A stretch of 64,000 nt of DNA, taken from positions 1,136,001 through 1,200,000 of the forward strand of contig CP012156.1 of the NCBI GenBank assembly GCA_001602435.1, written 5' to 3'. Below are positions 7,145-16,069 of this stretch, one piece after another. The stretch comes from Hyphomonadaceae bacterium UKL13-1 (GTDB taxonomy: Bacteria > Pseudomonadota > Alphaproteobacteria > Caulobacterales > Aquidulcibacteraceae). The translations under genes were made by a program, and so were the position numbers. The notes under the pieces are model-generated. The model ran no database searches and was not told the origin of the DNA. It saw only the letters and a list, made by a program, of their open reading frames with translations. Position 1 is the stretch's first letter. Each line of letters starts with the position of its first letter.

Positions 7145-9226
7145 ATGCGTCCTGAAAGCCTGTTTGCCCTATTTGCACCTTTGACGACCCTGCCCGGGGT
7201 GGGGCCGAAGATTGCGCCTTTGGCAGCGAAAGCGGCTGGCGGCGAGATGGTGCGCGATCTGGCCTTTCATTTGCCGACTGGATTGGTCGACCGACGCTAT
7301 CGCCCAAAGATACATGAAGCAGAGCTCGGGCGCTTATGTACGTTGGAAGTGATGGTAGAGCGTCATCAACCCGGCGGCATGGGGCGGCCCTATAAGGTTC
7401 AAGTGTCCGACGATACAGGCTTTTTGTCGCTCCTCTTCTTCAAGCCCAATGCGCGCTATTTGTCCGAGCGCTTGCCTGAAGGGGCGATACGCGTCGTCTC
7501 AGGCGAAATCAGCGAGCGCTATGGCGAGCGGCAGATGATCCATCCCTCCCGCATCCTTAATCTGGACGATCCTGATTTGGGCGTGGTGTTTGAGCCGATC
7601 TATCGCAGCGTCGCGGGCCTATCGCATCGAACCCTAGCTAAAATTTGTGCGGCAGCAGCACAAAAGGCCGAAGGCCTTGCTGAATGGGTCGATCCTGCAC
7701 TGGTGGCACGCGAAAGCTGGCAAAGCTTTGGCATGGCCCTTGTGCGCGCACACGCCCCAGACGGCGAGGATGAGATCCTGCCCAGTACGCCAGCGCGTCG
7801 CAGACTGGCCTATGATGAGCTATTCGCCCGCCAGATTGCCTTGCAGCTATCGGGAGCCGCACGACGACGCACGCCAGGGCGCGCCATTGTGGGCACGGGG
7901 ACTTTTACAGACGCATTGCTCGCGGCTTTGCCCTATCAGGCGACCGGAGCCCAGACGCGTGCCTTTGCCGAAATCGGGGCCGATATGGCCGCCGCCACAC
8001 CGATGTTGCGCCTCCTGCAGGGCGATGTCGGCGCGGGCAAGACCTTGGTCGCGGCTTGGTCGATGGCGCGCGCGGCAGAAGCCCACATGCAATCGGCCTT
8101 GATGGCCCCGACCGAAATTCTCGCACGCCAGCATTATGCGGGCCTCGCCCCCCTCATGGCCAAGATCGGCCTTAGGCTAGAAGTGCTGACCGGCAAGGAT
8201 AAGGCCAGTCATAAGCGCATGGTGCTGGAAGGCCTCGCCAATGGGGACATCCACGCCGTGTGCGGCACGCACGCGCTCTTTCAACAAGGCGTGGTGTTTC
8301 AGCAATTGGGCCTAGTGGTCGTTGATGAACAGCACCGCTTTGGCGTTGCCGACCGCAGGCGCCTGATCGACAAGGGCTTTGCGCCCCATGTGCTGGCCAT
8401 GAGTGCGACGCCCATTCCACGCACGCTGGCCATGGCCGTCTATGGCGATTTGGATGTCAGTCGCCTCGATGAAAAACCGCCGGGCCGCGCGCCGATCAAG
8501 ACCATCGCCATGTCGCTCGACCGTCTTGATGAAGTGGCCGAAGCCGCCCGTCGCGCCATTGAGAAAGACGACCGCGTGTTCTGGGTCTGCCCCTTGGTGG
8601 AGGAGAGCGACAAAGTGGATGTCTCGGCGGCGAGCGAGCGCTTCCAAGATTTACAAGCCATGTTTGGCGACAGCGTGCGCCTCATCCACGGCCGCATGTC
8701 GTCGAAGGATAAGGATGAGGCGATGGAGGATTTTCGCACCGGTGCGGCGAAGATTCTGGTCGCGACGACCGTGATCGAAGTCGGCGTCGATGTGCCTGAG
8801 GCAAGCGTCATGGTGATCGAACATGCCGAACGCTTTGGCCTCGCCCAATTGCACCAGCTACGTGGGCGCGTCGGGCGGGGTGGTAAGCCCGGCCATTGCC
8901 TTTTGCTCTATGCCAATCCGTTGAGTGAAATGGGCGCGCGGCGGATCGCAAAATTGCGCGAGACAGAGGATGGCTTTGCCATCGCGGAAGAAGACTTCAA
9001 ACTGCGCGGTGGGGGTGATTTGTTGGGCCTGCGCCAATCGGGCATCCCAGCCTTTAAGCTCGCCGATGCGGCGTTGCATTCCGACCTTTTGGCTATTGCC
9101 CAACGCGATGCGCGGGTTTTGGTCGAGGCTGACCCCACACTGTCCAGCCCACGCGGCCTTGCCGCCCGCTTGGCCTTGCATCTGTTCGATCAAGTCGATC
9201 CCGAGGTTTTTTTGGGGACGGGATGA
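7145..9226 (+). CDS. recG: ATP-dependent DNA helicase RecG
   Basis: RecG is a branch-migrating helicase that reverses stalled forks and processes recombination intermediates. The 693-residue protein has an N-terminal wedge/OB domain (residues 1-170), Walker A GDVGAGKT (about 293-300), Walker B with the DEQH box (about 394-397), the SATPIPRTL motif, and the C-terminal helicase half with QLRGRVGRG. Length is normal for the family. The gene runs towards the ATP12 gene, with 8 bases between them. Confidence 0.97.
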   Translation: MRPESLFALFAPLTTLPGVGPKIAPLAAKAAGGEMVRDLAFHLPTGLVDRRYRPKIHEAELGRLCTLEVMVERHQPGGMGRPYKVQVSDDTGFLSLLFFKPNARYLSERLPEGAIRVVSGEISERYGERQMIHPSRILNLDDPDLGVVFEPIYRSVAGLSHRTLAKICAAAAQKAEGLAEWVDPALVARESWQSFGMALVRAHAPDGEDEILPSTPARRRLAYDELFARQIALQLSGAARRRTPGRAIVGTGTFTDALLAALPYQATGAQTRAFAEIGADMAAATPMLRLLQGDVGAGKTLVAAWSMARAAEAHMQSALMAPTEILARQHYAGLAPLMAKIGLRLEVLTGKDKASHKRMVLEGLANGDIHAVCGTHALFQQGVVFQQLGLVVVDEQHRFGVADRRRLIDKGFAPHVLAMSATPIPRTLAMAVYGDLDVSRLDEKPPGRAPIKTIAMSLDRLDEVAEAARRAIEKDDRVFWVCPLVEESDKVDVSAASERFQDLQAMFGDSVRLIHGRMSSKDKDEAMEDFRTGAAKILVATTVIEVGVDVPEASVMVIEHAERFGLAQLHQLRGRVGRGGKPGHCLLLYANPLSEMGARRIAKLRETEDGFAIAEEDFKLRGGGDLLGLRQSGIPAFKLADAALHSDLLAIAQRDARVLVEADPTLSSPRGLAARLALHLFDQVDPEVFLGTG

Positions 9227-9234
9227 GGGTAGGG

Positions 9235-9942
9235 CTAGAGCGCCGAAACCAATCTCTCCGCCGCGATTAAGTCGACGCGTCGTGCATTGGCGATCTTTTC
9301 TTCATCCGGGTCGCGGCCCCAGCGTTCGGCCTGCCAGTCTTCTTCGACGCGGATCGCGCGGAAGGCGGTTTCGCCGTCAATGTGGCGGTGGATGAGGGCG
9401 AGCGCGACGATGGCAGAGCCTGCCAAGCCATTGGCGAAGGCAAGGGCGGTTAGGCGCAGATCATCGAGCGCATGGGCGGCAGCTTCGATGCGAGCGAGCG
9501 CGTCTGCGGGTTGATCGATTGCTAAAGCCTGCGTGGTGGTGACCAGCTGAACGCCCAATTGCGCTTCTGCCCATTGCAGCAAAGGGTCCCAAGCTGCGGC
9601 CTGTGCCGCAACAAGGCTAGCCGGGGTCGTCGCGCGATAACAGACAAGATCAGTGCCCGCATATTTGACGATCTCGCCCACCATGGCGTGGCGGGTTTCG
9701 CCGGCCCGGTCCAACGCGACATTCACCAGCCTTGTGACGGGCATGGCGAACGGGTCAATGGTCTCGGTTTGCGCCTCCCACTCGTCGGCTACTAAGCGGG
9801 CAGCGGCTTCTGTCGGCAGGACTAAAGGCTTCTTTGCCGGCGTCTTCGGTGTGGCCTTGTCGAGGCGCACGGCAAATCCGGTTTCGACCGGGGCAATGTC
9901 AACAGTCTTGTAAAAGCGGCGGGGCAAAGTCGGGGTGGTCAT
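9235..9942 (-). CDS. ATP12-family F1-ATPase assembly chaperone
   Basis: ATP12 binds the alpha subunit during assembly of the F1 part of ATP synthase; the family is shared by mitochondria and Alphaproteobacteria. The 235-residue protein opens with RRFYKTVDIAP, followed by FAVRLDKATPKTPAKKPL and EWEAQTETIDPFAMP, all typical of the family. AGTDLVCYRA and the closing RVDLIAAERLV are further matches. The RFYK start and lack of a targeting peptide fit a cytoplasmic bacterial form. Confidence 0.9.
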   Translation of the reverse strand: MTTPTLPRRFYKTVDIAPVETGFAVRLDKATPKTPAKKPLVLPTEAAARLVADEWEAQTETIDPFAMPVTRLVNVALDRAGETRHAMVGEIVKYAGTDLVCYRATTPASLVAAQAAAWDPLLQWAEAQLGVQLVTTTQALAIDQPADALARIEAAAHALDDLRLTALAFANGLAGSAIVALALIHRHIDGETAFRAIRVEEDWQAERWGRDPDEEKIANARRVDLIAAERLVSAL

Positions 9943-10092
9943 GGCGGGTCACATATCGTGTTTGCCGCGGACTGACCAGCAACCAGCGACAGAGGCGGGA
10001 AATCGAGTGTGCTGGATCACAATTTCCTGAACGCACAAAGCCTTGACCCGAGCCGCCCGTTCACGCCAATGCGAGCACTTAAGGAACCTGCC

Positions 10093-10887
10093 ATGCTTGC
10101 CAAACTTCAAAAAACCCTTGAATCCCGCCCGTTCGAGTGGGTCATTACCGTCCTCATTCTCGTCAATGCGGTGGTCTTGGGACTGGAAACGTCACCCGCC
10201 ATTATGGCAAGTTGGGGGCCAATCTTGATTGGACTTGATCAGGCTTTGCTCGCGATTTTTGTGGCAGAGTTAGCGGTTAAGCTTGTGGTCTATCGGCAGA
10301 AGTTTTTCCAATCTGGTTGGAATTTGTTTGATTTCACCATCATTGCCATCGCGCTGGTGCCGGCATCAGGACCGTTGAGCGTCTTGCGGGCGCTGCGGGT
10401 TTTGCGGGTGTTGCGCCTGATCACCATCATCCCAAGCTTAAAGCGTGTGGTCGGGGCGATGCTGTCGGCTTTGCCCGGCATGGGGTCCATTATCGTGCTG
10501 TTGGTATTGGTCTTCTATGTCAGCGGCGTGATGGCGACGAAATTGTTTGCGGCAACCGAGCCTGAGGCCTTTGGCGACCTTGGCCGCAGCCTCTACACCT
10601 TGTTCCAACTCATGACCTTGGACGGCTGGTCCGGCGAGATCGTCAAGCCAGTGTTGGAAAACCATCCCTATGCGATGCTCTTCTTCTTGCCCTTCATTCT
10701 TTTCAGCGCCTTTGTGGTGTTAAACCTGTTCATCGGGGTCGTGGTAGGGGCGATGCAGGATGAGGCCCAAGATGTCGTGGCCACAGCTGCCCTAACGGCC
10801 CAAGCGCGTGAAGAGGCCTTATTGAATGAATTGAGAGCCTTACGCGGTGAGGTTGAGGCGCTGCGCGACGTGATGAAGCGCCCTTAA
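10093..10887 (+). CDS. Bacterial voltage-gated cation channel (NaChBac/NavAb family)
   Basis: This is a single-domain six-helix voltage-gated channel that works as a tetramer. S1-S3 lie in residues 13-105 (WNLFDFTIIAIALVP is S3). S4 has regularly spaced arginines (LRALRVLRVLRL). The pore loop LYTLFQLMTLDGWSGE is followed by S6 and a C-terminal coiled coil (LLNELRALRGEVEALRDVM). The filter reads LDGW where sodium channels of the family have LESW. A Gly at that site is a feature I recall from the calcium-selective prokaryotic channel CavMr, so ion preference may be shifted to calcium. The ATG at 10093 is chosen because AAGGAA precedes it and S1 follows directly; the longer frame from 10009 lacks this. 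Confidence 0.9.
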   Translation: MLAKLQKTLESRPFEWVITVLILVNAVVLGLETSPAIMASWGPILIGLDQALLAIFVAELAVKLVVYRQKFFQSGWNLFDFTIIAIALVPASGPLSVLRALRVLRVLRLITIIPSLKRVVGAMLSALPGMGSIIVLLVLVFYVSGVMATKLFAATEPEAFGDLGRSLYTLFQLMTLDGWSGEIVKPVLENHPYAMLFFLPFILFSAFVVLNLFIGVVVGAMQDEAQDVVATAALTAQAREEALLNELRALRGEVEALRDVMKRP

Positions 10888-11555
10888 AGGCTGAGTTCGT
10901 GGCTTTTGAGGGCTTCTTCAAGCTCGCCCATTTGATGGGTTACGCGGACAGCACCTGCGGCTAGCATTTCTTCGGTCGTGCCAAAGCCCCACGAGACGCC
11001 AATCGCGGTGGTGCCTGCGGCTATGGCCATAGCCATGTCATGCTCGCTATCGCCAATCACCAAAGTCTGGTCTGGCTGTGCACCGACGACGCGCATATTT
11101 TCCAACACCATATGGGGATGGGGTTTGCCAGGGCCATCATCGGCACAGAAATGGGCTTGGAATAAATCGCCCCAAGCATGCTGCTCTAACATCGCATCCA
11201 GCCCACGACGTGATTTGCCAGTGGCGATACCCAATACCCAATTGTCTGCCAGCAAGCTGCGCAATAAGGCGTCGGCCCCGTCATAAGCGGGGGAGTGGAA
11301 AGTCGGGTCTTGTCGCATCTCGAAAAAGGCGGTGCGATAGCTTTCGAGAATGCGATTGCGCAGCGCCTCATCGGCTTGCGGTGCCAGATAAGCGAGGCCC
11401 GGAGCTAAGGACAGACCAATCACCCGCCGTGTCCGCTCAAACCCTGGTGGCGGCAGGCCTGCGCCGATAAAGGCCTTGTCCATACAGGCTGTGATGATGG
11501 CACGGCTGTCCACCAAGGTGCCATCAATATCAAAGACCGCGAAGCGAAAGGTCAC
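10884..11555 (-). CDS. HAD-superfamily hydrolase, phosphoglycolate phosphatase-like
   Basis: This 223-residue phosphatase of HAD subfamily IA has motif I FDIDGTLVDS (residues 8-17, nucleophile Asp9), motif II in GIATGKSRRG, a Lys in GPGKPHPHM and motif IV VIGDSEHDM. The closest named relatives are phosphoglycolate phosphatases and pyrophosphatases; the substrate cannot be read from sequence. It overlaps the upstream rluC-like gene by four bases and is third in an operon crcB-rluC-HAD. Its 3' end overlaps the convergent channel gene by four bases. Confidence 0.88.
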   Translation of the reverse strand: MTFRFAVFDIDGTLVDSRAIITACMDKAFIGAGLPPPGFERTRRVIGLSLAPGLAYLAPQADEALRNRILESYRTAFFEMRQDPTFHSPAYDGADALLRSLLADNWVLGIATGKSRRGLDAMLEQHAWGDLFQAHFCADDGPGKPHPHMVLENMRVVGAQPDQTLVIGDSEHDMAMAIAAGTTAIGVSWGFGTTEEMLAAGAVRVTHQMGELEEALKSHELSL

Positions 11556-12562
11556 GCATCAACCCGGAAATGTTCAAACGGGTCGCGGCCTTCAAACTGC
11601 TGGAAGCCCAATGCATCAAACGCCTTTAGCATATGCGGTGGCAGGTCTGCCGTGACGCTCAAAATCCCGCCCTTTGGGTGTGGGATACGGATGGCGCGGG
11701 CATGCAGATGCAATTGCTCACTCAAGCCACCAATCGGCTCTCGGTCACACACATATTTCGGGTCGCCCGCAATAGCATAGCCCATTTCGGCCATGTGAAA
11801 GCGCAATTGGTGGGTACGGCCGGTGATGGGCTTCAGCGCCACCCAAGACGCTTTGGTGCCTGCGTTGGAGATGACGTGATAATCGGTGATGGCAAACACG
11901 GCATTGGGCTCGCCATGGGCTGCGCGGCGCATCAATTCATTGTCCGGGTTCTTGGCACTGCCGGCCTTGATCATCCAGCCGCGCACTTCGCCCGAAAGCG
12001 GGTGCGGCGTGCCGAGGCAGATGGCCCAATAGACTTTGGTGGTTTTGCGCCCCGCGAAGGCCTTGGACAATTTGGCAGTAGCGGCAGGATTGCGGCCAAA
12101 GATCAAAACACCGGAGGTGTCTTTGTCCAAGCGGTGGCACAGTTTCGGTTTGCCGTGTTCATCCACGGCAAAAATCTCCATCATCTTGTCGAGATGCTTA
12201 GTCATGCCCGTACCGCCTTGCACGGCAATGCCGGGAGGCTTGTTGAGGACGATCACGTCTTCGTCCTCATGGATGACCATATCGCGCAGCCAACGGTCAT
12301 CCTCAGGGCTGAGGCGTACGCGGACAACGCCGTCGTCCTTCTTTTCTGGAATGACGATTTCTTGTGGCGCAGTGACTTCCGCGCCGGGGCTGAGGCGGTC
12401 GCCAGCCTTCTTGGCGCGCACACCGTCGATACGGATTTGACCCTTGCGGATCATTTGTTCGATCCGCCCCTGGGTTAGGGTGGTGAACTTGCGGCGCAGG
12501 AACCGATCGAGGCGAACTTCGCCGTCGGTTTCGCGAACGGGGAGGGTAATGGGAGAAGACAT
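11552..12562 (-). CDS. rluC: Large-subunit rRNA pseudouridine synthase, RluC/RluD family
   Basis: The 336-residue enzyme has an N-terminal S4 RNA-binding domain (VRLDRFLRRKF to about residue 70) and a catalytic domain with HRLDKDTSG (143-151, catalytic Asp146). TGRTHQLRFHMAEMG is the family's second signature. RluC modifies three uridines of 23S rRNA in E. coli; RluC and RluD cannot be told apart here, though the position beside crcB and the HAD gene is usual for rluC in Alphaproteobacteria. It follows crcB by 9 bases. Confidence 0.9.
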   Translation of the reverse strand: MSSPITLPVRETDGEVRLDRFLRRKFTTLTQGRIEQMIRKGQIRIDGVRAKKAGDRLSPGAEVTAPQEIVIPEKKDDGVVRVRLSPEDDRWLRDMVIHEDEDVIVLNKPPGIAVQGGTGMTKHLDKMMEIFAVDEHGKPKLCHRLDKDTSGVLIFGRNPAATAKLSKAFAGRKTTKVYWAICLGTPHPLSGEVRGWMIKAGSAKNPDNELMRRAAHGEPNAVFAITDYHVISNAGTKASWVALKPITGRTHQLRFHMAEMGYAIAGDPKYVCDREPIGGLSEQLHLHARAIRIPHPKGGILSVTADLPPHMLKAFDALGFQQFEGRDPFEHFRVDA

Positions 12563-12571
12563 GGCGCTCTC

Positions 12572-12958
12572 TTACCCGTTAAGCCGCCCAAGTGCCATGC
12601 CTGCAAACAGGGCCGCAATCGAGACCACAACAGAGGTGAGGCCATATAAGCCGGCTTGGCCCCATTGACCTGTCTCAATCATGCGGGCGCTTTCCAGTGA
12701 GAAGGCAGAAAAAGTCGTGAAGCCGCCTAATATCCCAGTGGCTAGAAACAGCCGCCAATTCTCAGCCCCCGCCTGCATGGCCCCACCGCGCAGCAACGAA
12801 GCCATCACAAGGCCCATGGCGAAACTGCCCAGAATATTGACGCCTAAGGTGCCCCACGGCCAAGCATTACCCAGCCAGCGCGCAGAGGCGAGCCCAAAGA
12901 CCCAGCGCGCAACTGCACCCAGACCACCACCTAAAAATACCAGAATTGCTTGCATCAT
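12572..12958 (-). CDS. crcB: Fluoride ion channel CrcB/Fluc
   Basis: Fluc exports fluoride across the inner membrane as a dual-topology dimer. The 128-residue protein has four membrane segments with the diagnostic GGGLGAVARW (residues 10-19), PWGTLGVNILGSFAMG and GILGGFTTFSAFSLE. It leads the operon with rluC and the HAD phosphatase. Only 43 bases separate it from the next gene upstream, and I see no fluoride riboswitch there. Either ATG at 12958 or 12955 could be the start. Confidence 0.94.
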   Translation of the reverse strand: MMQAILVFLGGGLGAVARWVFGLASARWLGNAWPWGTLGVNILGSFAMGLVMASLLRGGAMQAGAENWRLFLATGILGGFTTFSAFSLESARMIETGQWGQAGLYGLTSVVVSIAALFAGMALGRLNG

Positions 12959-13001
12959 GCAGCTATATGGCGGTGGTGCGGGCTAAAAAACAAGCGCTGG
13001 A

Positions 13002-14462
13002 TTATTGTTTGGGGATGCCGGGACCATCATCGCGGGGCAGACACGATAGGCCGAATTGCGCCTGCGGGGTGCCGGGCTTACACAGAGGCAAAGGATTGGT
13101 GCCAAGGGGATAGCGGCCAGGTGCCGCATCCTTTGGCACGGCTACCGGGATTGGCTTTTGCTCACGTGGGTTCCGGCCGTCAATCGGGTCCCAGTCTGGG
13201 CACCTACCATCGCGCTGACGATTAATCTGCGCACATTCGCCGGTGCGGGCCATTTTGGACAGCAAATTGCCGCCAACGCCTGTCGGAAACTCTGTTTTGA
13301 CGCCAGCCCCACCGGGTCTCCGCGGCAGGATTCCCGTGGGCGCGCCAGATCCAGCGGCGGTCTGCCCACCATTTGAGCCGCCACCGCTTGCGGTCGGAGC
13401 TGCGCCACCGCCGGCAAAGGAGCCGCCAAGCGAGGTCACGCCACCGGACGTTCCAGCACCCGCTTGGACATTGGCCTGTGAAGCGGCACCACCGCCATTG
13501 GCACCACCAGCAGCCGAAGCATTGCCGCCACTAGCGTCTGCAACCGCTTGTTCATCTGGGACCCGCAAGTCCGAGGCCTTGATTTGAGGGACTTGCACTT
13601 TGGGCAGTGCGATCTGCGACTTGGGCAAGGCGAGCGGCGCGGCCTGCGTTGGTGTCGCCGTGATCGGACGGTTAGGTAAGGTACGCAGATTTGGGGCTGC
13701 GGCCGGGGCTAAGGTCGGTAGAGCACCTGGTTGATACGGGGCGGGCTCTTCTTCTTCTACCACTGCGTCGGGCACGCGCAGATTTTGCGGCGCTTGGACG
13801 CTGGGAGCTGTCACGCTTTTCAATCTTTGCCCTTTGAGTTGCAGCGCTTCGGGCGTCGGCTGGTTCAAAATAGGGGCTGCTGGACGCAAGGTGACCGGCT
13901 TTGGAAGCGGCGCGGCAATTGGCTTGAAAGGAATAGGTGCCACTTCTTCCACGGGCGCAGGCGCAACTTCAGACTTAGGATTATTGGCCTGAGCCAGCAC
14001 GGGCGGTGCTTTGGGCACTTCTGGTGCCACTTGCTTGGTCGGGGCAGGGGGCAGAGGCACGGGTGGTGCCACCGTCGTCTCTGCCGGTGGTGGTGGCGAT
14101 TGTGTAGCCTCTAACGGTGGCTCGACACTTTGGTCAGGTGGCTCTGACATTGGAACCGCGGGTGCTGGGGTCGGCTGAACTGGGACCGGGGCCTGTTGCG
14201 CCGGATCAGAGGCCTGCGGCAGAGTCACAATCTCAACATTGTCGAGAAAATTCGATTCGAGGAGCGGCCCTGTGGAGGTTAGCAGCAAGGCTGACAGGAT
14301 GAGGTGGACGGTACCAACGGTCGCAATGGTCCAGAAATGGGGACGCGAATGCCCCAAATCTGAAATCACAATTGGCCCGAGATCCTTGGTACGCAAGCTG
14401 TTCCCTCGCTTCAGCTTCCCATCGATCCCCTGCACTGGTGGCAAAGGGCGATGGTTCTGCAT
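13002..14462 (-). CDS. Proline-rich single-span membrane protein, TonB-like architecture
   Basis: I do not recognise a family. The 486-residue protein has a cytoplasmic N-terminus, one membrane span (IATVGTVHLILSALLL, about residues 46-61) and then a long periplasmic stretch rich in Pro, Ala, Gln and Val. Two Gly/Ala/Ser-rich blocks follow near residues 310-370. The C-terminus (about 385-486) has a Cys-containing segment (GECAQINRQRDGRCPDW) and no recognisable TonB fold. The overall layout resembles TonB/TolA-like envelope-spanning proteins. It sits between crcB and purD, transcribed towards crcB. Confidence 0.7.
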   Translation of the reverse strand: MQNHRPLPPVQGIDGKLKRGNSLRTKDLGPIVISDLGHSRPHFWTIATVGTVHLILSALLLTSTGPLLESNFLDNVEIVTLPQASDPAQQAPVPVQPTPAPAVPMSEPPDQSVEPPLEATQSPPPPAETTVAPPVPLPPAPTKQVAPEVPKAPPVLAQANNPKSEVAPAPVEEVAPIPFKPIAAPLPKPVTLRPAAPILNQPTPEALQLKGQRLKSVTAPSVQAPQNLRVPDAVVEEEEPAPYQPGALPTLAPAAAPNLRTLPNRPITATPTQAAPLALPKSQIALPKVQVPQIKASDLRVPDEQAVADASGGNASAAGGANGGGAASQANVQAGAGTSGGVTSLGGSFAGGGAAPTASGGGSNGGQTAAGSGAPTGILPRRPGGAGVKTEFPTGVGGNLLSKMARTGECAQINRQRDGRCPDWDPIDGRNPREQKPIPVAVPKDAAPGRYPLGTNPLPLCKPGTPQAQFGLSCLPRDDGPGIPKQ

Positions 14463-14678
14463 TAACGCTATTTAGGGCCAAATCGTTCACGTATCATGAG
14501 CAAAATCGCCCCTCTAAGGCGTCATCTTGCCCCATACGAGTAAAACGGGACCGATTAAAGGCAAAAGCCGCAGTGTTTTGGCCGCAATGCTGCAAAGTCA
14601 GTCTGTATAAAAGGACGTTGATCTTGACCAAATCGGCCAGACTGCCTAGCCCAGCTTTACTGCGGGCAGGGGGAAAAG

Positions 14679-15959
14679 ATGCGTGTATTGCTGGTAGGCT
14701 CTGGTGGACGGGAACATGCCCTCGCGCTGGCCTTGAATAACAGCCCGTCGGTGACGTTTTTGCTGGTCGCCCCCGGCAATCCCGGCATTGCGGCGATCAC
14801 GCGCATCGCGCCGGTTAGCGCCGAAGACGTTCCAGCGCTTGTGAACTTGGCCGTTTCAGAACGAATAGATCTGGTCGTCGTCGGGCCAGAGATTGCCTTG
14901 GCCGCAGGGCTTGCCGACGCTTTGGCCCAAAAGAATATTGCCTGCTTTGGACCGACGAAAGCGGCAGCACAATTAGAGAGCTCAAAAGCCTTTACCAAGA
15001 CCTTGTGTGAAGCCAAAGGCATTCCCACTGCAGCGTTTGCGACGTTCGATTCAGCTGAAGAAGCCATAGCCTATCTGGGCACCATCCAAGCGCCCTATGT
15101 CATCAAGGCCGACGGCTTGGCTGCGGGCAAAGGCGTGGTGATTGCGCCCGATTTTCAGACCGCCAAAGAAGCAATCCACGAGATGGTCGACGGCCGGTTT
15201 GGTGGTGCGGGTGCTCGATTGGTCATTGAAGAATTCATGACAGGCGAGGAGGTGTCCTTCTTTGCCTTGTGTGATGGAAAGCAGGCCACCTATCTGGGGT
15301 CAGCCCAAGATCATAAACGCGCGTTTGATGGTGAGCGCGGACCCAATACGGGTGGCATGGGGGCCTATTCGCCGACAAGCCACGCCACGCCAGAGTTCGT
15401 GCGGGACATAATGGCGCGCTTCATTGAGCCAACCTTGGCTGCGATGGAGAAATTGGGCATGCCGTTTTGCGGCGTCCTTTATGCTGGCCTCATGTTGACG
15501 CCCACAGGGCCAAAGCTTGTTGAGTATAATGCCCGATTTGGTGACCCAGAGTGTCAAGTGCTGATGGCCCGCTTTGAGGGTGATTTAGCGCGCCTCCTCA
15601 TGGCCTGCGCGCAAGGCAGGCTTGGTGCCGCGCCCCAGTTCCGCTTGTCCGATCAAACGGCGGCCTTGGTGGTGATGGCCGCGCAAGGCTATCCCGATGA
15701 CCCGATTAAGGGCTCTGAAATCCGGGGTGAGGTCGGCGCACAGGCGATCCCGCGAGGTGTTTTATTGCATGCGGGAACGCGGCGCGATGAAGACGGTAAG
15801 CTGCGGGCGGCCGGTGGCCGCGTCCTTAATGCCATTGGCCTTGGACCTGATTTACAAGCCGCGGTCGATACCGCCTATCAAGTCGTTGATGCGATTGATT
15901 GGCCGATGGGTTTCCACCGTCGCGACATTGGCTGGCGCGAGCTTCACCGAGGCGGATGA
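14679..15959 (+). CDS. purD: Phosphoribosylamine-glycine ligase
   Basis: PurD makes glycinamide ribonucleotide from phosphoribosylamine, glycine and ATP, the second step of purine synthesis. The 426-residue protein begins MRVLLVGSGGREHALA, the family N-terminus. The ATP-grasp core is visible in VIKADGLAAGKGVVIA, DHKRAFDGERGPNTGGMGAYSP and EYNARFGDPECQ. An AGGGGGA ribosome-binding site precedes the ATG. It is a normal monofunctional form. Confidence 0.97.
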   Translation: MRVLLVGSGGREHALALALNNSPSVTFLLVAPGNPGIAAITRIAPVSAEDVPALVNLAVSERIDLVVVGPEIALAAGLADALAQKNIACFGPTKAAAQLESSKAFTKTLCEAKGIPTAAFATFDSAEEAIAYLGTIQAPYVIKADGLAAGKGVVIAPDFQTAKEAIHEMVDGRFGGAGARLVIEEFMTGEEVSFFALCDGKQATYLGSAQDHKRAFDGERGPNTGGMGAYSPTSHATPEFVRDIMARFIEPTLAAMEKLGMPFCGVLYAGLMLTPTGPKLVEYNARFGDPECQVLMARFEGDLARLLMACAQGRLGAAPQFRLSDQTAALVVMAAQGYPDDPIKGSEIRGEVGAQAIPRGVLLHAGTRRDEDGKLRAAGGRVLNAIGLGPDLQAAVDTAYQVVDAIDWPMGFHRRDIGWRELHRGG

Positions 15960-16069
15960 AGGCGTCAACTTAGGCAGTCTGTTGTGGCGGCTGGAAAAAA
16001 GCCTTCCCCTGCGCGGCAAGCAGGTTAAAGTTCACAAGAACAACAATAATCATCATACAGGGAGCCATC

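Noticed and set aside
12959..13001. Possible fluoride riboswitch before crcB
   Set aside because: Only 43 bases separate crcB from the upstream gene and no riboswitch fold is visible.
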